Below, in pieces: positions 1-5,859 of a DNA stretch of 20,707 nucleotides. Source of the DNA: an uncultured Planctomycetota bacterium (GTDB lineage Bacteria > Planctomycetota > SZUA-567 > JAFGNG01); the NCBI GenBank assembly GCA_947311175.1, contig CAMZKK010000248.1, positions 1 through 20,707 on the forward strand, in the 5' to 3' direction. A program made the translations under genes and the position numbers. Position 1 is the first letter of the stretch. Each line of letters begins with the position of its first letter. The notes below the pieces were generated by a model. The model was not told the DNA's origin, ran no database searches, and saw only the letters and a list, made by a program, of their open reading frames with translations.

Positions 1-1007
1 AGCGATGAAGTTATTGTTGTCTTGCCGGTTCCACCCTTACCGCTGACAACAACAATTTCTTTAAATGACTCAGCATTTCCCTTTGATAAATTATTTTCAT
101 TTGTGAGGTTTTGCTGTTCATAGACAAATGGTTTATATTCTGGTTTTTTACCTTCAATGGCTTTGATATTTTCAAATATTCCTGCAAAAATATTTGCAAG
201 CTCAGGGTGATGATTTATTAGAACATCACCTTTTGAATATGATTCTGCATATTTTCTATCAAATGGAATTCTTCCTAAAATAGGAATATTATATTCATCT
301 GCAAAATCGGTAATTATTTTATCTTCACCGTCTGAGCGATTAATTACAATGCCTGTTGGGTTGCCAAGACTGAGTGCTAATTCAGCGGCAAGTTTTAGAT
401 CGTTAAGCCCAAAAGGAGTTGGCTCTGTTACCAATACCGCTATCGTATCATTGCCACCAAGTGCTTCAACTACCGGACATGCTGTTCCCGGGGAGGCATC
501 GAGGATATTGATGGCATCTCCATTTTGGATATGAGTTTTTAGTTGTTTAACCACCATCGGGGCAAGTGATTCACCAATATTTAAAATGCCATAACCAAAA
601 TAAAATGGACGATTTTCATTTCTTTCAGAATAAAAAACCTTCCCGAGAGGAGATGGTTTTTCAACAAGTGCTTGATGCGGACAGACAAAAGCACAAGCAC
701 CGCAGGCATGACATAATTCACCGAAGAATAATATTTTTTTCTTAACCAATGCCAAAGCGTTATACTTGCAGGCGTTTACACATTCTCCACAACCTACACA
801 TTTTTCAGAATTATATTCAGGCTTAAGAACTGTAACCTTTTCTTCGCTCATATTTTCCGATGGCACAAATAAATGTCCGTTGGGTTCTTCGACATCACCA
901 TCTAACAATCGGACTTCTTTTCCACAATTAGCCAAAAAATATGATAAATTAACGGCAAAGGTTGTTTTGCCAGTTCCGCCTTTTCCACTTGCGATAGTTA
1001 TATTCAT
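1..1007 (-). CDS. Tandem MinD/Mrp-type P-loop ATPase with inserted 2x[4Fe-4S] ferredoxin domain (3' end off window)
   Basis: Partial gene, open to the window edge; 335 full codons are visible. Residues 7-16 are a deviant Walker A (SGKGGTGKTT), and the DGDVEEPN segment at 37-43 is typical of MinD-family ATPases with an inserted ferredoxin. The insert carries two four-Cys sets, C70/C73/C76/C80 and C99/C102/C105/C109, each fitting one [4Fe-4S] cluster. ATPase sequence resumes (ILDASPGTACP, residues 168-178) and ends near 285. After a 30-residue linker a second complete P-loop, VVVSGKGGTGKTT, appears at 319-331 in the same frame with no stop between. In other genomes two such ATPases usually sit as adjacent genes next to NifX-like genes; here they read as one protein. 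The ATG overlaps the stop of the DUF89 gene as ATGA, implying translational coupling. Likely role: ATP-dependent Fe-S or metal-cofactor carrier or assembly factor. The family call is firm; substrate and partner are unknown. Confidence 0.88.
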   Translation of the reverse strand, partial: MNITIASGKGGTGKTTFAVNLSYFLANCGKEVRLLDGDVEEPNGHLFVPSENMSEEKVTVLKPEYNSEKCVGCGECVNACKYNALALVKKKILFFGELCHACGACAFVCPHQALVEKPSPLGKVFYSERNENRPFYFGYGILNIGESLAPMVVKQLKTHIQNGDAINILDASPGTACPVVEALGGNDTIAVLVTEPTPFGLNDLKLAAELALSLGNPTGIVINRSDGEDKIITDFADEYNIPILGRIPFDRKYAESYSKGDVLINHHPELANIFAGIFENIKAIEGKKPEYKPFVYEQQNLTNENNLSKGNAESFKEIVVVSGKGGTGKTTITSS

Positions 1008-1867
1008 GATAAACTTCCTTTCGTGCTTTCTTTAATAATAAACTCACCAACTTTTCTATTTATGTTTTTTGCAATGACTTCACACTTAACCTTTAAGAGA
1101 AAAAATATATGCTTGGGGCAAGAGTTAAGGGTTTCATAATTCCCTTGCCCTTTTGAAATAACAATATCTGATTCCTCAAAAACTTTTTGAAACTCCTTTG
1201 AACATTTTTCCAAAACCGTTCCCGGATATCCGGCGCCATTGCTAATTACCGGCACAAGTGAGGTTATCCCAACCTTTTCTGCATCTTCTAATAAAACATC
1301 ATTGATGACATGAATTCCCCTAACTGCAAATGTCACTTTGTTAGTTGGGAGTTGCTCAATAAATAATTTATCAAAGACAATTTCCCCGGCATTATCCCCA
1401 AGGTATAAAATTTTATCAGCATTACAAATTGCTTTTTTAAAATCTGTAATCACAGCTGATGAAATCTTAAATTTTAATGCCTGCTTTATTTCTTGATGGA
1501 TTGACTCATTGCTGAATTTATGATTCGCCCCAAAATCAATAATATTTCCGGCAATGGCAAGTCGCAATCCTGCTTCAAACGAATCATTTGCTTGTGAAAT
1601 TATTTCTCTTAACTCACCTTCAAGATTAAGAATATAATTGTTTGACTTTTCTTTGATTTCTCGATAAGTGTCTTTTTTGCTGGTGTGTTTTTCAATTATA
1701 TCAAATACTTTTCTTGCTATCTGCGGAGGACAATCGGAAAAATCAATAACACTCATTTCTGCGAAAACCTCACGCATAATCTTTTCGCGTGTCTCTTCCT
1801 CTAAATCCTTACTTGCCCGCAATGCTTGATTAGCAAAGCATGGCATACATTCATAATATGTCTTCAT
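1004..1867 (-). CDS. DUF89 / ARMT1-like family protein (COG1578), putative metal-dependent phosphatase
   Basis: 287 residues, full length for the short prokaryotic DUF89 family. Visible family marks are an N-terminal C7-x2-C10 pair (YECMPCFANQA), GNIIDFG at 107-113, GDNAGEIVFD at 157-166 and KGQGNYE at 239-245; the Asp and Asn residues of these motifs form the metal site in solved relatives. Characterised relatives are metal-dependent phosphatases thought to clear damaged or overflow sugar phosphates; no substrate can be read for this one. The ATG follows GGAG by six bases. The stop overlaps the start of the MinD gene as ATGA. DUF89 proteins commonly neighbour MinD-ferredoxin and NifX-like genes, as here, so a role in the same cofactor or metal pathway is plausible but inferred. 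Confidence 0.85.
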   Translation of the reverse strand: MKTYYECMPCFANQALRASKDLEEETREKIMREVFAEMSVIDFSDCPPQIARKVFDIIEKHTSKKDTYREIKEKSNNYILNLEGELREIISQANDSFEAGLRLAIAGNIIDFGANHKFSNESIHQEIKQALKFKISSAVITDFKKAICNADKILYLGDNAGEIVFDKLFIEQLPTNKVTFAVRGIHVINDVLLEDAEKVGITSLVPVISNGAGYPGTVLEKCSKEFQKVFEESDIVISKGQGNYETLNSCPKHIFFLLKVKCEVIAKNINRKVGEFIIKESTKGSLS

Positions 1868-1911
1868 TGTTTCTCCATAGTTGTTTTAGCTCAGAAGCTT
1901 CGGCGAGCACC

Positions 1912-2613
1912 TTAGTTGTCTGAAAATCTTTCATCTGATTTTTTTGTTCTGACCTTTCCTTTGTGTTTTTCCTGCCAACCTGCATTAGCATTTTCGTATG
2001 AATCGAAATCAGGAATATATGGCTTGATGTCAAGCAATGGAGTGCCGTCTAACATATCCGGTCCTTCAATTTTTAAAATATTTTCTTTTATATCCAATAA
2101 CTTGACAATCGACATACCAATTGCATTTGGCCGCTTTGGTGCCCGAATGGCAAAAACACCGTGAATTTCATCTTCAAGAAATGGTTTCATTTGCAATTTA
2201 TAGCCATCTGATTTATCAAAATTATAAATCAGAATAATATGAGAAAACTCATTAAGGTCTTTTAATCCTGCCTTAAATTCTGCATAAATCTCAACCGTCC
2301 CTGTTATTCCACTTGCCCCAGGGGGCTGAATAGGCATTCCAGTAGTTTCGGCAAATGGGGTATTGATAATCCCTATGGGACTAAAAGTTATTTTTTGAAT
2401 AGAAGGTAAAATCTTCTGTAGATTATCACACTTTATCCAACCATCTTTAGGTAAAGAATGAAAACAAACAGGTTTTTTGTTTTTCCACTCTCGCATTGGC
2501 GGAACTTCCCATTGCGTATACCGGTCAAGAGGTTCAGCGTTTTTATCAATCATATATCCCTCAGGGTGATAACCGCAGGTGATATCTTCTACCAAATTTT
2601 TATTATTTTTCAT
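1912..2613 (-). CDS. trmO: tRNA (N6-threonylcarbamoyladenosine37-N6)-methyltransferase TrmO with an extra N-terminal GYHPxG domain
   Basis: 233 residues. Residues about 76-225 are a complete TrmO (YaeB/TsaA-like, COG1720) domain: SPIGIINTPF, an EFSHIILIYNFD strand, GVFAIRAPKRPNAIGMS and DMLDGTPLLDIKPY. TrmO uses S-adenosylmethionine to methylate the N6 of t6A37 in tRNA. The first roughly 65 residues are not part of TrmO. They contain GYHPEGYMID, YTQW and LPKDGWIK, and match the free-standing protein at 4019-4210 along its length. No internal Met near the domain boundary offers a separate TrmO start, so this is a true two-domain protein. The upstream ribosome binding site is weak (GGGA, 8 bases before the ATG). 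It follows the PNPOx-like gene by 22 bases and precedes DUF89 by 44. The TrmO identification is firm; the N-domain function is unknown. Confidence 0.87.
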   Translation of the reverse strand: MKNNKNLVEDITCGYHPEGYMIDKNAEPLDRYTQWEVPPMREWKNKKPVCFHSLPKDGWIKCDNLQKILPSIQKITFSPIGIINTPFAETTGMPIQPPGASGITGTVEIYAEFKAGLKDLNEFSHIILIYNFDKSDGYKLQMKPFLEDEIHGVFAIRAPKRPNAIGMSIVKLLDIKENILKIEGPDMLDGTPLLDIKPYIPDFDSYENANAGWQEKHKGKVRTKKSDERFSDN

Positions 2614-2635
2614 TTTTAATTCCCATTTTCAATTT

Positions 2636-3013
2636 TCAATTTATTAAGTCAGCACCACTATAAATCTCTTCCTCCATAATTCCAACAACTGCATGCCCCG
2701 GATGTTTTTCAGGATTCCATTTTTTCATATCTTCAAATTCATAACCATTTTTGCAATAGTCAAGCAACCCTTTGATTTGATATGACTTGCCTTCTTTGGT
2801 GATGAACAACACACAGCCCTTAGACCCGTTGAGAATATTAACTCTTGTCTTATTAAAATAATTATCAGCAATAAGAATTTTTTTGTCTTTATATAAACTG
2901 ACGCAGGTTGCATAAATGCTATTTGGCATTCCATCTCTATTTACAGTGGTAAGCACGACTGCATCTTCTTTATTATTCCAAGCATCTATAATTTCCTTCG
3001 GTAATGTTTCCAT
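2636..3013 (-). CDS. Pyridoxamine 5'-phosphate oxidase-like FMN-binding protein
   Basis: 125 residues, the size of single-domain split-barrel flavoproteins. The pattern VVLTTVNRDGMPNSIYAT, then ILIADNYFNKTRVNI, then GCVLFIT and a strand YQIKGLLDY is characteristic of the PNPOx-like fold (COG3576 type). The TVNRDGMPN turn and the KTRVNI segment normally contact the FMN phosphate and ring. True PdxH is longer (about 200 residues) with a C-terminal substrate-binding stretch that is absent here, so vitamin B6 synthesis is unlikely. A flavin- or redox-related role is more probable. The start has AAAGGA 8 bases upstream. It lies between the radical SAM gene and the TrmO fusion in the same orientation, with short gaps. 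Substrate unknown. Confidence 0.8.
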   Translation of the reverse strand: METLPKEIIDAWNNKEDAVVLTTVNRDGMPNSIYATCVSLYKDKKILIADNYFNKTRVNILNGSKGCVLFITKEGKSYQIKGLLDYCKNGYEFEDMKKWNPEKHPGHAVVGIMEEEIYSGADLIN

Positions 3014-3068
3014 AATCTAATCCTTTATAATTAACTTCAAATTTTATTAATGAGTCCAATCTATGATT

Positions 3069-4022
3069 TTATTTTTTGCAAGTGACGGTATAAAAAATAT
3101 TATGATTAATTCTTTTTTCTTTGATTGTATTTATCTCAAGTAAATTACCAATATATTTCAAAACCTCATTGCGGTGAATCCCTAATCCGTTTGCAATATC
3201 TTCAATCGAGCATGGTCTGCACTTAATCAATGCCAAGACATCTTCCTTCGTGGCGGTAAACTTTTTTTGATTATGAATATTAGAAAAATCTGTAATTATT
3301 TCTGCTTCAACATCAAACAAACCTTTTAGCTTTTCTAATACTTTCTGCGATGCAGGAATTGTAAAGTCTTCTGCTGGCGGTCGACTAACCGTATTTAATT
3401 GCACTTTATCCGGTTTTATCAAATTGACCCAATCTGAAATTCTTTTGACATCAGCATGAATGGCATTTACTCCTGAAATAAGAAAAACTTCTAACCATAT
3501 CTTTTGTTGAAATATCTTTCTAAAAGAAATCAAGCCTTCAATTATTTTATTAAAGTCAAGAGTTGAAGATGGGCGATTAATATGCTTAAATATTTTTTCT
3601 TCACCGGCATCAAGGCTTGGTATTACTATGTCTGCATTTATTATTTCTTGCTGAACTTCGTCTTGCCACAAAAGAGAGCTATTTGTTAAGACAACAATTG
3701 GAATGTCTGATATTTTTTTTAATCCATTAATAATTTTATCTAAACCCAAACATAAAGTCGGCTCACCCGAACCGGAAATAGTCAGAACATCCGGCTTTAT
3801 GCTATTGTCATCATTGAGCTTTGTCTCAACCTCTTTAATTATATTTTCAGGGTCAACAAAATTTTGTCGCTTAGTTGTTAGGCAAGTAGTTTTTCCAAGT
3901 TGACAATAAATACAATCAAATGAGCAATATTTGAATGGCACAACATCAATGCCAAGCGATCTGCCTAATCGTCGAGAAGGCACAGGTCCGAAAATATGAG
4001 TTTTCTTTTCGCAAAAATTCAT
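3069..4022 (-). CDS. Radical SAM protein, COG0731 (wybutosine-synthesis-like) family, with C-terminal winged helix
   Basis: 317 residues. The N-terminus FGPVPSRRLGRSLGIDVVP followed by CSFDCIYC (C33, C37, C40, a CxxxCxxC [4Fe-4S]/SAM motif) identifies the COG0731 radical SAM group; GSGEPTLC near 104-111 is the SAM-binding GGE-like motif. The radical SAM core runs to about residue 245. Residues about 255-317 (ATKEDVLALIKCRPCSIEDIANGLGIHRNEV onward) read as a winged helix-turn-helix, an unusual C-terminal addition for a catalytic protein. COG0731 is named after the archaeal/eukaryotic tRNA wybutosine enzyme Tyw1, but bacterial members are mostly uncharacterised. Its ATG overlaps the stop of the 63-residue orphan-domain gene as ATGA, so the two are translationally coupled. 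The same orphan domain is fused to TrmO downstream, hinting at a shared tRNA-linked job (inference). Confidence 0.85.
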   Translation of the reverse strand: MNFCEKKTHIFGPVPSRRLGRSLGIDVVPFKYCSFDCIYCQLGKTTCLTTKRQNFVDPENIIKEVETKLNDDNSIKPDVLTISGSGEPTLCLGLDKIINGLKKISDIPIVVLTNSSLLWQDEVQQEIINADIVIPSLDAGEEKIFKHINRPSSTLDFNKIIEGLISFRKIFQQKIWLEVFLISGVNAIHADVKRISDWVNLIKPDKVQLNTVSRPPAEDFTIPASQKVLEKLKGLFDVEAEIITDFSNIHNQKKFTATKEDVLALIKCRPCSIEDIANGLGIHRNEVLKYIGNLLEINTIKEKRINHNIFYTVTCKK

Positions 4023-4210
4023 GTCTTTTTAAACCATCCTGATTTTGGCAATTCATCAAATTTGATGGGAGTTGGTGCTGTCCAACTACCATTTGATGTA
4101 ATTCTCCATTTTGTATACTTTTTTATTTCAACAACATCCCTATCAATGGTAAAACCATCAGGATGATAACCTGCTTTAATTTCATCTATTTTAAATATAT
4201 CTTGATTCAT
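4019..4210 (-). CDS. Small 63-residue orphan-domain protein (GYHPxG / YTxW motif), paralogue of the TrmO N-terminal domain
   Basis: Not a family I can name. The frame extends upstream to 4261, but the ATG at 4210 (MNQDIFKIDE) is preferred because it lines up with the start of the TrmO fusion and leaves the 4229-4268 inverted repeat outside the gene. Conserved with the first roughly 65 residues of the TrmO protein are GYHPdGftID, YTkW, a later Trp, and LPKsGWfK. The two copies agree at G-Y-H-P-x-G, I-D, Y-T-x-W, P, F, L-P-K and G-W-x-K. It has no Cys, no signal peptide and no membrane segment; the conserved His and three Trp suggest a binding module rather than an enzyme. The stop overlaps the radical SAM start (ATGA). 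Probably an accessory or substrate-binding subunit of that enzyme (inference). Confidence 0.7.
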   Translation of the reverse strand: MNQDIFKIDEIKAGYHPDGFTIDRDVVEIKKYTKWRITSNGSWTAPTPIKFDELPKSGWFKKT

Positions 4211-4228
4211 TTTATCTCTATCTAAAAT

Positions 4229-4268
4229 GTAACCCTCGACTAAAAAAACAAGTCTTGTCAAGGGTTAC
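4229..4268. promoter_or_regulatory. Intergenic inverted repeat in the leader of the small orphan-domain gene
   Basis: GTAACCCT (4229-4236) pairs perfectly with AGGGTTAC (4261-4268). An inner GACT (4238-4241) can pair with AGTC (4251-4254). No T-run follows on either strand, so it is not a classical intrinsic terminator. It sits between the DUF5320 stop and the ATG at 4210, so it could be an RNA processing or stability element or a protein-binding palindrome. Confidence 0.45.
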
Positions 4269-4282
4269 TAGTGAGGGAGTAA

Positions 4283-4639
4283 TTATTTTTCTAATTCGTT
4301 TAATCTGGCTTGAATATTTGCAAGATTGTTTTCTAATGACTTTGCTTGATTCTTGAGATATTCTATTTCTTGCTCACCAGTTAGTTGTTGAGATTCTGGG
4401 ACATAATTATTGACTGATTGTTGCATTACAGAAAAGTTTCTTGCTCTAAATCCTCCGCCACCGCCACCAAATCCACGACCGCCTCCTCTTCTCATTCCAA
4501 TTCCTCTTGTTACTCCGTTAAACAATCTGCGACCAAAATTTACCGGATTGATGGTTGTTGTATTTCCTGAACAATTTCCTAAACCTCGTCCAGTCATAGC
4601 TCCTGCACCATTTGGTCCTGTTCCATTTAAATTTGGCAT
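4283..4639 (-). CDS. DUF5320-type Gly/Arg-rich protein with C-terminal coiled coil
   Basis: 118 residues. The N-terminus MPNLNGTGPNGAGAMTGRG is the hallmark of DUF5320 proteins, small proteins often encoded beside NifX-like and MinD-ferredoxin genes. Residues 46-67 are an Arg/Gly block (RGIGMRRGGGRGF, then six Gly and FRAR) that resembles RGG boxes. Residues 88-118 (EQEIEYLKNQAKSLENNLA onward) have heptad-like spacing typical of a short coiled coil. Only one Cys (C23) is present, so it is not itself an Fe-S protein. AAAGG lies about 8 bases before the ATG. It is flanked by the repeat element at 4673-4929 upstream and a hairpin downstream. Likely a scaffold or partner protein; the molecular function of the family is unknown. 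Confidence 0.75.
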   Translation of the reverse strand: MPNLNGTGPNGAGAMTGRGLGNCSGNTTTINPVNFGRRLFNGVTRGIGMRRGGGRGFGGGGGGFRARNFSVMQQSVNNYVPESQQLTGEQEIEYLKNQAKSLENNLANIQARLNELEK

Positions 4640-4672
4640 AATATTATCCTTTCTATGATAAAAATAATTGAC

Positions 4673-4929
4673 CTAAATTCCGTAGTTGGAATTTAGAATT
4701 AAAAATTAAAAGTTGAGAATTAAAAGTGAAGGAGGCTCTACGAGCGATATTTAACAAAATGAAAGTCTATATTTTTCATTCATCACTGAGTGAAGAGAAA
4801 TATAGGTGACACAAATTATCAAAAATACCTTTACTCGAAGCTGAATTACCTTTATCTTCAACTTTTAATTCTTATACCCAAAAAGGGCGCATTCTTTTTA
4901 ATTAAATTCCGCATTAACTGTGGAATTTA
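4673..4929. repeat. MITE-like element bounded by palindromes with TAAATTCC arms
   Basis: This fills almost all of the 4640-4932 intergenic gap. The left end is a palindrome, CTAAATTCC (4673-4681), six-base loop, GGAATTTAG (4688-4696). The right end is TAAATTCC (4903-4910), short loop, GGAATTTA (4922-4929), with three more inner pairs (one G-T). Inside, AGAATTAAAAGT (4716-4727) is an exact inverted copy of ACTTTTAATTCT (4861-4872). A further hairpin uses CTATATTT (4767-4774) and AAATATAG (4798-4805). There is no credible ORF. Related palindromes occur at 5730-5779 and 10614-10642, so this is a dispersed family. A non-autonomous mobile element is the best reading; a structured RNA within the operon leader is the alternative. 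Confidence 0.55.
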
Positions 4930-4932
4930 TGA

Positions 4933-5115
4933 TTAACCACGAGTCATTCTTTTCCCACATTGAGGGCATTCCTTTTCTGTGCAAGGTTGCCCTCGCTGAT
5001 GTGGCTCACGATGTCCGCAATCTGTGCAAACACATTCACCACCTGCTCCTAATGAATTTCCTCCCATTTTTCCCATTCCTCCTCCTTGACTTCCATTTCC
5101 ATTTTTATTTGGCAT
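4933..5115 (-). CDS. Six-cysteine ribbon small protein of the NifX/MinD cluster
   Basis: 60 residues from the ATG at 5115, chosen over an in-frame ATG 30 bases upstream because AAAGGAG ends six bases before it and the MPNKNGNG start resembles other cluster proteins. Residues 1-26 are Gly/Asn/Met-rich and probably disordered. Residues 28-57 hold C28, C30, C33 (CVCTDCGHREPHQRG), C45, C50 and C53 (CPQCGKRM). The two CxxC knuckles (C30/C33 and C50/C53) suggest a zinc-ribbon or rubredoxin-like metal site, with C28, C45 and H35/H39 as extra potential ligands. Small proteins with the GHxxPHQRGxPC pattern are known companions of NifX-like and DUF5320 genes. Likely a metal-binding or carrier protein; the metal and partner are unknown. 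Confidence 0.72.
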   Translation of the reverse strand: MPNKNGNGSQGGGMGKMGGNSLGAGGECVCTDCGHREPHQRGQPCTEKECPQCGKRMTRG

Positions 5116-5153
5116 TTCATTCTCCTTTCTGGTGAGTTTTGCCATAGTTTGAT

Positions 5154-5516
5154 TTAAAAATTACCTCTATGTCGATGTCTCTTAAATTTGCATTTACAAC
5201 CAGGCATTGTATATTCTGGTGAAGGAATTTTTCCTTGCAAAAATTGTCTGTAAATATTTTCAACCTCTCCTGAAACAAAGGGTATTAGCCTAATTTTTGA
5301 ATTTACAATCATATCTGTTAATCTATGACTAATTGCCCCACAAATGAGCACGTCAACATTAAGCTCAGAAAGATACAAAACTCTTTCCATAAGGGTTGCT
5401 GCTGTTATTTTCTTTTCTTCCGATTTTTCTTCAATACTATCAAAAAACATTATATTTTTAGACACATCAAAAACCGGAGAGATTCTGCTCCCCCAAACCG
5501 CAATTGCGATAATCAT
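5154..5516 (-). CDS. NifX/NifB-like dinitrogenase iron-molybdenum cofactor-binding family protein (COG1433)
   Basis: 120 residues from the ATG at 5516. The family start is MIIAIAVWGSRISPVFD, and AAAGG lies 8 bases upstream of this codon; the in-frame ATG nine codons earlier is less likely. The RISPVFDVSK turn, the central NVDVLICGAIS segment and IRLIPFVSGEVENIYRQFL match the compact NifX/NafY cofactor-binding fold. The C-terminal tail, MPGCKCKFKRHRHRGNF, adds two Cys and two His and could be a metal handle. Members outside nitrogenase clusters are common in anaerobes and are thought to hold metal-sulfur clusters; no nifHDK genes are seen here. It is the first gene of the minus-strand cluster running to position 1, and the preceding 343-bp gap should contain its promoter. 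Confidence 0.83.
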   Translation of the reverse strand: MIIAIAVWGSRISPVFDVSKNIMFFDSIEEKSEEKKITAATLMERVLYLSELNVDVLICGAISHRLTDMIVNSKIRLIPFVSGEVENIYRQFLQGKIPSPEYTMPGCKCKFKRHRHRGNF

Positions 5517-5588
5517 AACTAAAACCTTTGCACAATAATTCATAATAGAAAAACATCTATCGCAATAGTCATTTCACAACACTACCTA

Positions 5589-5605
5589 TACAAATTTAGT
5601 GCCAA
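5589..5605 (-). promoter_or_regulatory. Possible sigma-54 (-24/-12) promoter upstream of the NifX-like gene
   Basis: On the minus strand the sequence reads TTGGCAC-TAAAT-TTGTA. This matches the sigma-54 -24 box (YTGGCAC) exactly, with correct spacing to the -12 box (GG, ten bases, then G), but the usual GC of the -12 box is GT. It lies about 73 bases before the ATG at 5516. One near-match in AT-rich DNA can be chance, and no enhancer-binding activator is encoded in the window. Confidence 0.27.
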
Positions 5606-5729
5606 AGTTTTAAGGAAAAACAGAAGCCATAAGTTATATAGCATTCAAGACTTGCAACTTAGAATAAAATCCAACCCTTCAAGCAGTAGCAATTCTGCAA
5701 TCATAGACAATGCAAAGCATTGCATTTAT

Positions 5730-5779
5730 CCTAAATTCCGCAGCATTTGCCCTTTTCGGGTATAACTGCGAAATTTAGG
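5730..5779. repeat. Long imperfect palindrome of the CCTAAATTCC repeat family
   Basis: CCTAAATTCCGCAG (5730-5743) pairs with CTGCGAAATTTAGG (5766-5779) at 13 of 14 positions. The loop contains a nested CCC-TTTTC-GGG. The loop segment GCCCTTTTCGGGTATAA also has an inverted near-copy in the 4673-4929 element (around 4874-4888), confirming relatedness. Downstream of holB, it could also help end that transcript. Confidence 0.55.
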
Positions 5780-5859
5780 TTTATGCTTGTATCGTTGTGC
5801 TTTTGATTCAGTAATCCTATGGGATGGATGTGAAATAAAATAATAATTTAGAATCAAGC

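Larger units (their letters stand above)
5517..5859. other. 343-bp intergenic region between holB and the NifX-like gene
   Basis: No convincing ORF or tRNA is present. It contains a sigma-54-like site (5589-5605), a small palindrome AATGC-AAA-GCATT near 5708-5722, and the long imperfect palindrome at 5730-5779. It presumably holds both the end of the upstream holB transcript and the promoter of the NifX-like operon. Confidence 0.6.

Noticed and set aside
11..199. 62-codon minus-strand frame
   Set aside because: Shifted frame of the MinD-MinD gene; the P-loop in the other frame is intact.
766..1035. 89-codon open frame on the plus strand
   Set aside because: Antisense to the ferredoxin insert of the MinD protein, which is unmistakable on the minus strand.
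4211..4261. Longer N-terminus for the 63-residue protein (start at 4261)
   Set aside because: The extra residues would be read through the inverted repeat and have no match in the TrmO N-domain, whereas the start at 4210 does.
4640..4932. CRISPR array or tRNA in the structured intergenic region
   Set aside because: Repeats are palindromes at the ends rather than regularly spaced direct repeats, and no cloverleaf could be drawn.
1..5516. A nitrogen-fixation locus
   Set aside because: Only a NifX-fold protein and MinD/ferredoxin relatives are present; nifH, nifD, nifK, nifE and nifN are absent, and such NifX-like genes are widespread in non-fixers.
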